Assembly (NCBI GenBank): GCA_963921195.1
Contig: OY992537.1
Coordinates: forward strand, 207,228,581 to 207,292,580
From: Pegoplata infirma
Lineage: Eukaryota; Arthropoda; Insecta; Diptera; Anthomyiidae
Length of the DNA stretch: 64,000 nt
Reading direction: 5' to 3'
Made by a program: the position numbers and the translations under genes. Under the pieces are notes generated by a model. The model saw only the letters and a program-made list of their open reading frames with translations. It had not been told where the DNA came from and searched no databases. This document shows positions 34,097-43,955 of the stretch, piece after piece. Positions within the stretch are counted from its first letter, which is position 1. Each line of letters starts with the position of its first letter.

Positions 34097-34759
34097 CCAA
34101 CATTATTTTCAAAAATTTAGAAATTCATAAAAAAAGTTAGAGCACAAGGGGTATAAGTGCGACTTACTAACTTTAAGGGCAATTTTTGGGTGATTGTATT
34201 CGCAAAAGATGGTATTTTTTAAACTTGTTAGATTAAAATATATCTCAGGATCTCTATTAACTAAAAAATAATATTATAGATAGCATCTAACATTTTTTAT
34301 TGCAATTTAACTTTAACCTCTTTTTTCTCATTATCAAATATAAGGCACTTGAACCCCTTGTGCTCTAACCCCCTCAAATGTAATTCTGAGGCACACATAT
34401 TATTAAATTGTTGTTCATCAAAGTCTTGTGAAATAAGTCGAAAAAATATTATAAATCGGCTTCTGAGCTAAATAACGATAATAGATACACTGAAAGAATT
34501 TTGTTCATTACGGCTATGAAAACGTACATTGATTCTATGAAAAAAATCATTAGAAGTGAGCCAATGATGCCCTTCATAGAATCTATGAAACAAATTCATA
34601 GAAACCAGAAACCTATGAAAAAGTTCATGGGCTATGGAAAAAAAAATTATTATTCAATTCTAATTTTATTATTTCAATTTTATTTTTTTTATTTATTTAT
34701 ATTATTTTATTTATTTACAATTTTCTATTTCTAAAAATTTATATTTTTTTTTAACTTAT

Positions 34760-34828
34760 CCCCACCGAGATTCGAACATAGAACCTCTTGTTCGTGAAGC
34801 TTAGTCTCTAGCCACTTAGCTAAATTAT
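34760..34828 (-). other. tRNA-like sequence (Pol III A and B boxes), decayed
   Basis: On the minus strand TAGCTAAGTGG matches the A-box consensus, and GTTCTATGTTCGAATCTCGG resembles a T arm with B box GTTCGAATC. The acceptor strands do not pair, so this is not a working tRNA gene. Confidence 0.6.
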
Positions 34829-35021
34829 ATAAACAAGTAACAACACTTAAAATATATTTTGAATAATATTCTGCTAACATATTGAGTTTGTGTCTTTGCT
34901 CTGTCACAATGCTCTGCCAAAAGCTGTGTGTGTGTTTGTAGAAAACATATATTTTGTGTATTTTCAAAAATGAAGCGTTATAAAACCAAGCGTTAGTTGG
35001 CGAGATTTTTCTTCTTTGGTG

Positions 35022-35092
35022 GCGCTGATAGCTAAGGCGTCGACAATTACCACTTCAGCCGGTAGGTCTTGGGTTCGAGCACCGGTCAGGGC
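35022..35092 (+). other. tRNA-like sequence, 71 nt
   Basis: Acceptor strands GCGCTGA and TCAGGGC pair at six of seven positions. An anticodon-like stem TACCA/CGGTA pairs at four of five around the loop CTTCAGC. The A box TAGCTAAGGCG and B box GGTTCGAGCAC are present. The D arm does not fold and the T stem is imperfect. It is a tRNA-derived relic; I do not assign an isotype. Confidence 0.6.
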
Positions 35093-35418
35093 AGCAATGA
35101 AAAAAATTTTTTTTAATGTTTTTTTTATTTTTTTTTATTTTTTTAATAAATTTATTCAACTGTTTAAATTATTGTAACATTATTTTAATTATTTAAAAAA
35201 TTAAATGGCATATTGATGGCATTTTCTTCTATGAATGACATTCATTAATTATATGAATTTTTTCTATGAATTTAATAATATCTATGAATAAAATTCTATG
35301 AAATATTTCAGAATACTAATGAATATTCATTCAGCCAATGAATTGTTTCATAGATTCTATGAATTTGGTTTTATGAAATTTGTTCATAGATATAATGAAC
35401 AATAATTCTTTCAGTGTA

Positions 35419-36424
35419 TCTTCAGTCAAATTTGATGGTGGTTCTTGAGGGGGAAAAACGGTAATTTTTCAGTTTTGTTCGTTTATCTCCTCTATTATGC
35501 AAGTAACCGTATGGTATTTCAAATGAAAGGTCTTTGGAAAACCTATCTAAATGTATAAATTACGTGTCCAAACAGGCAAAACTTTTCGACTTATTGATTA
35601 AAATACCAACATTTTTTGGAAATGTTTAATTAAAAACTCTAAAGAATATGGTTTAATTTGGCACGTTATTTGCACTACGAGTTAGGTCTTTAAATACCTT
35701 CAATTTGATACCAAATATTCCTATTTTTTTTTTGATTACAAGTGACGTACAAATTGACGACACAAAAAATGACTTTGTGCCAAAAAAAAACACGTCTAAT
35801 GAATTTTGATTCAGAACAACATAGTTAAATTTCATTTCAAGATCGGAGGTTTCCTTGTAAGTTTAAACTTAATACACATACTAAAAACTCGGCCTACAGG
35901 ATTCTCTTTTTGTAAAATCTGTCAATTCTATAAAACCTCATGATCTATTTTTTTTTTGTTATTTTCCTACAAAATCTCAAAAATTTCAATTAACTGATGA
36001 GATCACGTTTAACAATTGTCATTTTGTGACTATAATCACAATTACACTTTTATGATGACGCTTACGGTTACAATTACATACTTTATATACCATTAACATC
36101 TTTTTGACTTACAACAAAATATAATAGCAACACAATTTGCAAATTGGCAACATACTTACATTTGCAACAATTTTATGAACCCCCCCCCCCCCCTTCATTC
36201 CACTTAATGCCATAAAAAAAGAGATGAAGTAAACATAAAAAATAAACATAATTTACATGAAACATCAAAATAAAACAAAAACGGGATGAAGAAACCGACT
36301 TTATGGAACTGTATAAGGAGTTTTGGAAGAGGTCTTAATAAAAAAGGGTTGTTCAGGAGAGTTTTCCAAGAAGAAATCATACTATTAGACAAATTCGTGA
36401 CAATCTTTAGGGGCCTAGATTTTT
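35419..36424. other. AT-rich DNA without recognised genes
   Basis: A 13-base C run lies at 36,181-36,193. Short frames at 35,653-35,835 and 36,204-36,392 have no recognisable motif. Confidence 0.55.
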
Positions 36425-36500
36425 TGTCTGACGTACATCGCTAGAATGTCTTAGACTCGATCGAGGTCCTAGACCGATATTTCGTTAAGTTACTAACTCA
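36425..36500 (+). mobile_element. DINE-like core fragment
   Basis: ACATCGCTAGAATGTCTTAG, TCGATCGAGGTC and AGACCGATATTTCG match the DINE core, with the TATACTTTATGGGG segment deleted. Its orientation is plus, facing the minus-strand copy that begins at 36,815. Confidence 0.7.
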
Positions 36501-36510
36501 GAAAAAAAAT

Positions 36511-36809
36511 TATTGTAAGCTCATTTTCAATTATATCGTTGTTGTATTAACATGAAATTTAATTGTATTGACAAATTGTGTTGTTCAATAAAATATCAAT
36601 TATTTTCTGTGTCAATACAAATAAATTGTTTGTTGTTATATTAACAAACAATTTATCAATACAAATAAATCGTTTGTTGTTATATTAACAAACAAATTAT
36701 TTGTATAGATAAATTGTGTTGTTGAATAAAAACCAATTATTTTTTTGTCTATACAGCTAAATTGTTTGTTAATACAACAATGATTTAATTAAAAATAAGC
36801 CTACAATAC
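36511..36809. mobile_element. 300-bp palindromic MITE
   Basis: TATTGTAAGCTCATTTTCAA with ATCGTTGTTGTATTAAC at the left matches the inverted right end (TATTGTAGGCTTATTTTTAA, ATCATTGTTGTATTAAC). Internal blocks of AACAAACAATTTATC repeat in both directions. It lies between a DINE fragment and a DINE 3' end that face each other. Confidence 0.75.
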
Positions 36810-36814
36810 ATTTT

Positions 36815-37082
36815 TATACCCTCCACTTAGTGATAGAGGGTATATATAAGTTTGTCATTCCGTTTGTAACTCATCGAAATATCGATCTGGGACCCCATAA
36901 AGTGTATATATTCATGATGCCCGATCGATTTTAAGACATTCTACCGATGTCCGTCTGTCTGTCTGTCGGTGGAAAATGCTGTCACGGACAAAATATTGTA
37001 CAAAGATGACTGAAACTTAACATATTTATTGGAAGTTCTCCCGAGAAGTTTGGTATTGCATTTGAGCGATATCGGTTCAGCG
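36815..37082 (-). mobile_element. DINE-like element, 3' half of a split copy
   Basis: On the minus strand it runs from GAACCGCTGAACCG-type sequence through ACTTCTCGGGAGAACTTCC, the CAGACAGACAGA microsatellite, GGACATCGGTAGAATGTC and the core, to the terminal GAGGGTATA hairpin. It stops at 37,082 inside GGTTCAGCG and resumes at 39,155-39,160. The missing 2.07 kb between is a Transib-like insertion. Confidence 0.87.
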
Positions 37083-39154
37083 CACACTGGTCGATCCCAT
37101 TGGCCAAAAATAAAAAAATCAAAGTCAAAAGATTGTCGCCAAATGTGTCATCTCTTTTTCTAATAAAAATAAGGTTTTAAAATTTTGAGCTGTTTCTGTT
37201 TTATTCCAACTGTACTCTTTAAGAACAGCTTCAAAAGAGATGGCGAGTTAACAGTTGTTTTTTGCAGTGTGAAATTATGGAAAATTAGGTTCAACTTTCA
37301 ATTAATTAAAACCATATAAAAAAATTTTTGTTGAAATAAATCAAAACTAATATTGAATTAGAAGGTATTAACTAAATTTTAAAATAATTACAATGTGTTT
37401 AGCCTGTTCTGGAGTTTGTATAAAATTAATATCTTTCCAGTGTCAATGTCAGTGTATGTTCGTCAATATATTGAAATTTCTAATAGAGTTTTAGTTGTGT
37501 TCCCCCCTGAAATCTCCAAACGGACTTTTTTTGATTTATTAGTTAATATTTCAAGATTCTAAAATTGGTAATATCAGCTGCATTCTTTTGCATGTCTTTG
37601 AGTTATCACCCACAGATCAAAACGGCCTCGTTGTTTTGGATGTCAAACTTTGAATCCTTGTGTGGTGTTTTGTTAATTTGTGTTCGCGTTGCTCTGGTAT
37701 TGTTATGCATGTAAGAAATGTGATTGTTTATTTTCTTTTTAACGGACTTTTAATTTTATTTTTTCTTAATTTTATCCTTATTAAGGGTAGTTTAGACCAG
37801 CAGACTTGTAAAACGACCTGTCAGTTTTTCTAGTACTTAGCGTGACAGTTTTTTGAAAAATTTTGATTTTTGTTGAAGTTATGCTAATGTAAACTGAACA
37901 AGTAAAAAAGTTAAATTCGGCCTTGCCGAATGTAGTGATACCCTCCACAATTTCAAAAAGATTATTGCAAAAAACTTTATTTAAAAGGAAATTACTTTTG
38001 AAAAAAAAAAAATTTTGAAAAAAATTTTCGCGAAAAAAAAATTTTGGTAAAAAAAAAAAATCCGCGATTTTTTCTTTTTTTGTCAAAAAATATGTTCGTA
38101 CTTGTTTAAATACCATTTGGTGTTCAATTATGTTCACATATGTCAACCAGAAGCCGAATTAGATCATTTTGTATTTTTAGGTTATGTTGAATGTACTGAA
38201 ATTTTTGAGGTGTGCTTACATTTTCGTTCATAACTTTTGAACCGCTGAACCGATATCGCTCAAATTCAATACCGAACTTCTCGGGAGAACTTCCAATATA
38301 TATTTTAAGTTTCAGTCATCTCTGTGCAATATTTTGTCCGCGAGAGCATTTTCAACAGACAGACAGACGGACAGACGGACAGACGGACATCGCTAGAATG
38401 TCTTAAAATCGATCGGGCATCTTGAATATATATACTTTATGGGGTCCCAGACCGATATTTCGATGAGTTACAAACAGAATGACAAACTTATATATACCCT
38501 CTATCACTAAGTGGAGGGTATAAAAAATGGAAAATTTTACATTTTTTCATTAATTAAAGAAAAATATTAGATCAAAATAATAAAATACTTATGTGTACAA
38601 GAGGATTAATTAATCTACAAATAAAAAAAAATCATCAAAATCGGTTCAGTAGCTTTTGTTGTACAACTGCAGCCAATTTTATCCTTTAAAAAAACATACC
38701 ACAATTGAGTGGCAACCCTGGCAATTCTCTTTGACCAAAATTTGAGTTATAAAAACTTTTTAAAATATAACGATTTTTGTCTTTTATATAAAAAAACAGA
38801 ATTAAAAATTATTGCGTATTTATTTTTTTATAGCTTTTTAAAAATTGTTAATATTAAGGCTGTTTTTTAGTAACAACCGCCCTAGCCTTTTTTTTAATTT
38901 TTTATTACATACTATTTCATATTTAATAATTCAATATTTTTTTTTAAAACTAATCTTGTAAAAAAGTTATGAATTAAATGTGAATTAAAAACAAACTTTC
39001 GTTTTTCTTACTTGGGGTGAATGTGTGTGATTGGGTACGGTAGGGGGTGGGGGTGTTTATGAGTCATCAACCACTCCCATTTTATCATTCAATAGTTCTG
39101 ACATATTAAAAAAGTATTTTTGGCCGCCATCTCCATAGAGCTCCGACCACTGTG
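37083..39154. mobile_element. Transib-like non-autonomous DNA transposon
   Basis: The ends are inverted: left CACACTGGTCG...TTGGCCAAAAAT, right read inward CACAGTGGTCGGAGC...GGCGGCCAAAAATAC. Five bases, CAGCG, are duplicated (37,078-37,082; 39,155-39,159). Removing the insert and one CAGCG restores the DINE sequence seen at 38,240-38,250, which fixes both ends. Transib elements make 5-bp GC-rich duplications and begin with a CACWRTG-type heptamer like the V(D)J recombination signal CACAGTG; the right end matches that heptamer exactly. No transposase is visible in its 2.07 kb, of which 0.63 kb is a later DINE insertion. The superfamily call rests on ends and duplication only. Confidence 0.72.
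37899..38524 (+). mobile_element. DINE-1/mini-me-like element, complete copy
   Basis: It starts with ACAAGTAAAAAAGTTAAATT, then the hairpin ATTCGGCCTTGCCGAAT and GATACCCTCCACAATTTC. It carries CATAACTTTTGAACCGCTGA, a (CAGA/CGGA)n microsatellite at about 38,357-38,387, the core, and the terminal TATACCCTC...GAGGGTATA hairpin. No protein is encoded. The 5' GATACCCTCCAC mirrors the 3' GTGGAGGGTAT, giving subterminal inverted repeats. It lies inside the Transib-like element and so is younger than it. Confidence 0.88.
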
Positions 39155-39512
39155 CAGCGGTTCAAAAGTTATGAACGAAAATGTAAGCACACCTCAAAAA
39201 TTTCAGTACATTCAACATAACCTAATAATACAAAATGCTTTAATTCGGCTTCTGGTTCACATATGTGAACATAATTTGAACAAAATTGAACACCAAATGA
39301 TATTTAAACAATTGCGAACATATTTTTTGACAAAAAAAGAAAAAAATCGCGAATTTTTTTTACCAAAATTTTTTTTCGCGGAAATTTTTTTTGCCCAAAA
39401 AATTTTTTTTTAACAGTAATTTCCTTTTAAATAAAGTTTTTTGCAATAATCTTTTTGAAATTGTGGAGGGTATCACTATATTCGGCAAGGCCGAATTAAA
39501 CTTTTTTACTTG
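39155..39512 (-). mobile_element. DINE-like element, 5' half of a split copy
   Basis: This is the 5' half of the copy whose 3' half is 36,815-37,082. Read on the minus strand it begins ACAAGTAAAAAAGTTTAATT with the ATTCGGCCTTGCCGAAT hairpin and runs to AACTTTTGAACCGCTG, where the Transib-like element broke it. It resembles the 5' part of 37,899-38,524 closely but in the opposite direction. Confidence 0.87.
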
Positions 39513-40036
39513 TTTTTTCTGTGAACGAAATGCCAAATCGAGTTTTCAAAAAATTAAAATTTTGACATCCTGGAGCCAATTTTTTGTATTTTCTTTAAAA
39601 TCAAGGAATTGTTAAACTAAAGTTACAAACACCATTTCAAATCTAAAACATCCTGTAGCGTACCGAATAAAAAAAAGGAAAATTGTTTTTGTATCATAAA
39701 AATAAAATAAAGTAAAAATGATAGTAGTAGAGGTTTATTTTTTCACATCTCGTTTTTTTATGGGAGTTTTTAAAACTCCAAACACGTAAATCTAACTACC
39801 AGTAGCTGGGAAAAAACAAACAAATAATAGCGTTTGCTATTAGTTGTGTTCCATAGTGGGGATCACAAAGCTGGAGTAGGAATAGAAATCACGAGTAGCA
39901 ACAGTTTTACATATGTATGTAAGTACAAGTAGAAGAAGAGAAAGTAAAATAAAAGTTTATGTTATAAAAAATTCATTTTCCTATAAAAACAATGACAATG
40001 GATTGAGAAAGTCAAGCATTGTTTTCCGTTGTTAGG
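39513..40036. other. AT-rich DNA without recognised genes
   Basis: No motif or element end recognised between the split DINE copy and the Tc1-type transposon. Confidence 0.55.
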
Positions 40037-40038
40037 TA

Positions 40039-41697
40039 CAGTGCCGGTCAAAAAAATAGCACCAATGACAAAATCTCTATTCATCCAATTAAAACAAAAT
40101 ATTATGTGTGTATTCGTTTAAAGTAAATATGTAATACTCATATACTAAGTATATACCCCTTAAATGTTTTTACTTTTTCCAAAAATTGTGGACGGTTCTT
40201 TTATAATGATCGATATTTTAAAAAAACTCTGAATCCGTGCAGTCAGTAAAATAGCACCGAATGACAAAATTTTATTAAAAAAATTTATATTGTTTAAATT
40301 ATTAAAATAAAAGTGTTAAATACTAAAGGAAGATAGTTTTTATTTACAAAAAAATTAATTCATTACAAAATTTGATGTTTATTTTCATAAAAATACGACT
40401 TGGAAAACATTACACTCCTCAAAAACGTGCTTTTGTAAAAAATATAATTTCTGAACATAAACCATATTCTGAAACAGGAAAATTAGTTGGATGCGCTTAC
40501 AAAATGATTAAAAATTCAACAAAATTAACTTTAGAGCTTGAAAAACTTAGTCACAAGCGACGTTTGTCACCATAAGTGGTTAGATGTTTGTAAAGACAAT
40601 GGAAGAAGGCCCCATTTACGGCAGCTCTAGAGCTAAAAAAGGACAGTAAATGCTGAAAATGTTCGTCGAAGATTACAAAACAACAACATTAACGCTTGTA
40701 GATTCGAAAAAGTGCCCCTACTCTCACTTAAGCATGCTGCAAGTCGTTTGAAGTTTGCTAACAGTAACTCAGAATGACCAGCTTAAAAGTGGATCAATGT
40801 TCTATGGACAAATGAATCCATTGTTGTTTTATTTGGAGACATGGGATTACATACCTATGTCAGAAGACCCTATAACTCGGATTTCAATCCAAAACTCGAA
40901 ATAAAAATAACTTAAAATGGTGCTTATGGTGTGGGAGATATTTTCCTACTGTGGAGTGGGGTTCATATATTGGACCATGGCTCACATATTGGACTAGGAC
41001 AATCGTGGATATACACTTAACGTTTATATCCTCCAGAAAGTAATGTTACCATAAGTTTCTGAGCAAATGCCACTAATTTAGGTCTTTTAGCACGTCAATT
41101 ACCCAAAGCATGACGGGACATTGACAAAAAATTGGTTCTGGACAATAAAGTAAACGTGATGGAATGGCCTGGTCAATCCCCAGACCTAGATCAAATCGAT
41201 AGTTAATGGACAGATATAGAGAAGAGAGTGTCTCGAATACAACCAACTTGTAATGAAGCCCTTTGGGTGGCTGTTCAGCAAATCTGGAACTCAATTTCGA
41301 ATTAAAGATCCCAAAATCTCGTGAATTCAGCACAATAACGTTGTACAGAGGTAATTGTCAACAATGAGCACTCGACAATTTTTTTTTTAATATTTAAAGA
41401 TATTACAACAATACTGAATTCATAATCCATTCGATTTTCAAATTTAAGAATTTAATTTTAATACAAAAAGTACTGTGGTGCTATTTTTTTGACTGAGTGT
41501 TTTTGAAGTTTTTTTAAAAACTCTGAAAATTTTTAATGAAATAAAAAACCAAATTTGCCTTTTGTTATGTAATATTGTTTCACACTCTTGTAAGTAACTT
41601 ATGACACGTTTTCAGTGACATAAGTTTAAATTGTTAAAAAAAAAAACAGCGAAGAAAATTTTGTTTTATCCTGGTGCTATTTTTTTGACCGCAGCTG
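40039..41697 (+). mobile_element. Tc1-type transposon, 1,659 bp, inactive
   Basis: The outer ends are CAGTGCCGGTCAAAAAAATA and, inverted, CAGCTGCGGTCAAAAAAATA, each flanked by TA (40,037-40,038; 41,698-41,699). A second, inner copy of the GTCA...AAATAGCACC motif lies about 200 bp in from each end (near 40,240 and 41,480). This is the IR/DR arrangement known from several Tc1-like elements. Length matches the family's usual 1.6 kb. The ends are still well kept although the transposase is dead, so it might be mobilised in trans. Confidence 0.9.
40372..41365 (+). pseudogene. Tc1-type transposase pseudogene
   Basis: The DNA-binding N-terminus is readable from about 40,390: GKHYTPQKRAFVKNII, then YSETGKLVGCAYKMI, a helix-turn-helix typical of Tc1. 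A stop follows at 40,573. Further pieces in shifted frames read NAENVRRRLQNNNINACRFE, PLLSLKHAASRLKFA and WINVLWTNESIVVLFG. The first catalytic aspartate (usually WSDES) is asparagine. Near 41,090 the HVNYPKHDG segment stands where QDNDPKHT is expected, so the second aspartate also appears lost. MEWPGQSPDLDQI near 41,160 marks the region of the final acidic residue. The protein cannot be functional. Confidence 0.87.
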
Positions 41698-41699
41698 TA

Positions 41700-42267
41700 T
41701 ATATTTTTACTTTGGGGAAAGGGAAAAGACAATAAACATTTATAGAATTCATATACTCTAAACATAGTAAATGTTTGTATAAAATAAGTTAATGTGTCAG
41801 GTGGCGCGTGTCCATTACACGCATTGCGGGTTTCCGTTTTTTAAAGTTATGTTTATGTTGGTTTTCTAGCAATTGATGGAGAAGGACGAGGGTGTGGGAA
41901 AATAAAATACAGGATATAGAAAATTAGCTGAAAATTTACCAATGGTTTCATCCTTACTTTTCTTAAAATTAATAGAAGAAACTCCGGAAAAATTTATATA
42001 AAAAAGAATTTTTAGAAATTTAGAAGTGATCCCCAATTTTTGCTATTTTTGTGATTGCAACTCTAGTTAAGTAATAAAATGTAATTAAAGTGTTTTTAGA
42101 AAAAAAAAAATATTTTTTAATGGATTTTTTTTATAAAAAAAAAAAAAATTCATAAAATATTTTTTTTATCTAGTTTTATTTTTCTCATCTTTTTTTGCAT
42201 CAGTTTTTTTTTTCATCAAATTTATTTTTTATTTCTTAAATTTTTTTTTGCATCAAACTTATTTTTT
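41700..42267. other. T-rich DNA without recognised genes
   Basis: Mostly homopolymer-rich sequence. From 42,180 it carries CATCAAATTTATTTTT-like repeats that resemble, on the other strand, the block at 31,430-32,135. It probably belongs to older DINE-type sequence. Confidence 0.5.
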
Positions 42268-42462
42268 TATATCCTCCAACCACAGAATGGGGTATACTCA
42301 CTTTGTCATTCCGTTTATATTGCACCGAAATATCAGTCGGGGACCCCATAAAGTACAGGGTGGCTCAGAAAGACCGAAGTAGTGTGAATTCTTTATAACT
42401 TTTTTATTATAATTTTTTTTTTTCTTTTCAGTATTTTGTAAAGAAGGCTTGGACAATTTATA

Positions 42463-43955
42463 ATGGAGCAATACACAACTGAACAACGTGCCCAAATTTA
42501 TTTCCAGCAAAAAGCACAAGAGAATCCTAATTTTATTCATAACTTAGTTATGAGTGACGAAGCCCATTTCCAATTAAAAGTGGTTCGTTAACAAGCAAAA
42601 CTGTAGGATATAGGCTACGAAAACCCGAGAGTACTTCATCAACGACAATTACACACTGTTTGGTGCGGTGTTTCTTCAGAAAGGATCATTGGCCCATATT
42701 TTTTTTGAAAATGAACGTGGTGTCGCCATTTCAATCAATGGTGATCGATACCGGGCCATGTTGGAAAATTTTGTAAGGCCAGCCGTGGAAAATTATCCGC
42801 AAATATGGTTCCAATAGGATGGAGCCACAGCGCACACTGCGAGGGCCACAATGGCTCTTTTACGCGACATCTTTGGTGAAAGAATAATTTCGCGTAGAAG
42901 CAATTTTAATTGGCCTCCGCGTTCCCCGGATTTAACCGCTACAGACTGTTTCCTTTGCGGTTATTTAAAGGGAAAGTTTATGTTAATCTAGGACTATTGA
43001 GGAATTAACAAGTAGAAAAGTTAAATTCGACTTGGCCGAATCTATGAATACCCTCCACAATGCCCATTTTAAGTGATAGTAAACTTTCTAACGTGAAAAA
43101 ATAACAGTTTTGATTAGAAATGTTTTATTTTGTGTAAATTTTTTTTTTTTAGTAATTTTTGAAAAAAAAAAAAAAATAATTTACAACTTTTTTTTTTGAG
43201 TGTAAACTTTTTTTGAGTGTAAAATTTTTTTCGAGTGTATTTTTTTTTGTTTTGGTATAAAAATATTTTTGAGTGACAAAAATACATTGTAAAATATTTT
43301 TGTGACTTACCAATGTTTTTAAAACAGGTTTAACGGGTTTTCAACACGTGAATTTAAGGTGAAGCTAATCTGAAATTCACGGTTTTGCTAATAACTTTTG
43401 AACCACTGGACCGATTTGGGTGAAATTCAACACGAACTAGGCTGGAGGAACGAAAAATATATATGCCAAGCTTCAGCATCACGAAAAACTCTTGCCGAAA
43501 TTCAGTCTTTTGCTCAGTACTTTTGAACCACTGGACCGATTTCGCTGGATTGCAATACCATCCTGACCAGGTAAATGCCCAACATATATGCCAAACTTCA
43601 GGAGCCTCCGCGAAGTCTTTCAAAAGTTAGCGTGTTTTCAACAGACAGACAGACGGACAGACGGACGGACGGACGGACGGGCATCGCTAGATCGTCTTAA
43701 AATCGATCGAGGATCATGAATATATATACTTTATGGGGTCTTATTGTTAGACCAATATTTCGAGGTGTTACAAACGGAATGACAAACTTATATATACCCT
43801 CTATCACTAGAGTGGAGGGTATAAAAACCAATATTCGAGACGAAATTAAATTAACATAACACCGGAAGTTTTCGAAAGGTCATGGAAAATGTGTTGGAAA
43901 GATCACATTTGTGCGAAGCAGAAAATGGCCACCACTTGCGGGATATCATTTTTAA
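42463..43955 (+). pseudogene. Mariner-superfamily transposase pseudogene
   Basis: The frame opens with MEQYTTEQRAQIYFQQ, then jumps to ENPNFIHNLVMSDEAHFQL, so most of the DNA-binding region is missing through an in-frame deletion. The catalytic segments follow: SDEAHF near 42,550, WCGVSSERIIGPYFF near 42,660-42,710, DGATAHTA near 42,820 and WPPRSPDLTATD near 42,915-42,950. There are stops at about 42,589 and 42,817 and a frameshift in a T-run near 42,708. At 43,008 a DINE copy interrupts the gene. Beyond it the C-terminus resumes with NIRDEI, ITPEVFER-like and ENGHHLRDIIF-like sequence. All three aspartate positions are still visible, but the gene is dead. Confidence 0.86.
43009..43825 (+). 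mobile_element. DINE-1/mini-me-like element inside the mariner transposase
   Basis: It begins CAAGTAGAAAAGTTAAATTC and ends GGAGGGTATAA. The microsatellite at 43,643-43,680 is CAGACAGACAGACGGACAGA-like with (CGGA)n. It contains two ACTTTTGAACCACTGGACCG blocks in tandem (near 43,396 and 43,519). The transposase reads through cleanly if these bases are removed (EEL before, KTNIRDE after), so the ends are known to within about three bases of an A-run. Confidence 0.88.

Larger units (their letters stand above)
32931..34380. mobile_element. About 1.45-kb element with repeated GAGCACAAGGGG motif
   Basis: Inverted sequences near 32,936 (TGAGGGGCTCAAAGCACAAG) and 34,376 (read inward TTGAGGGGGTTAGAGCACAA) look like terminal repeats of about 30 bp. 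The motif GAGCACAAGGGGTTYAAGTG also occurs at 33,025, twice head-to-head at 33,111-33,170, and at 34,140. The interior also repeats ATTTTGGTCCACAGATGCT-like blocks between 33,410 and 33,720. A short acidic reading frame lies at 33,935-34,096. Target duplication and superfamily were not resolved. Confidence 0.6.
34488..35416. mobile_element. 929-bp TIR element carrying two tRNA-like modules
   Basis: The ends are CACTGAAAGAATTTTGTTCAT and the inverted ATGAACAATAATTCTTTCAGTG, flanked by TA on both sides (34,486-34,487; 35,417-35,418). Both arms repeat TTCATAGAATCTATGAA-like blocks. The interior has no transposase. It holds a tRNA-like sequence in each arm, one on each strand, with their 3' ends facing the outer ends. 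Confidence 0.85.

Noticed and set aside
34760..35092. Two functional tRNA genes
   Set aside because: A and B boxes are present, but acceptor or D stems do not fold in one or both copies, and they sit inside a repeated element.
36181..36193. Run of 13 C as a structural or regulatory signal
   Set aside because: A single homopolymer with no pairing partner or repeat nearby.
37899..39512. A single large inverted repeat with 360-bp arms
   Set aside because: The arms are parts of two different DINE copies. The outer one was split by the Transib-like element, as the CAGCG duplication shows.
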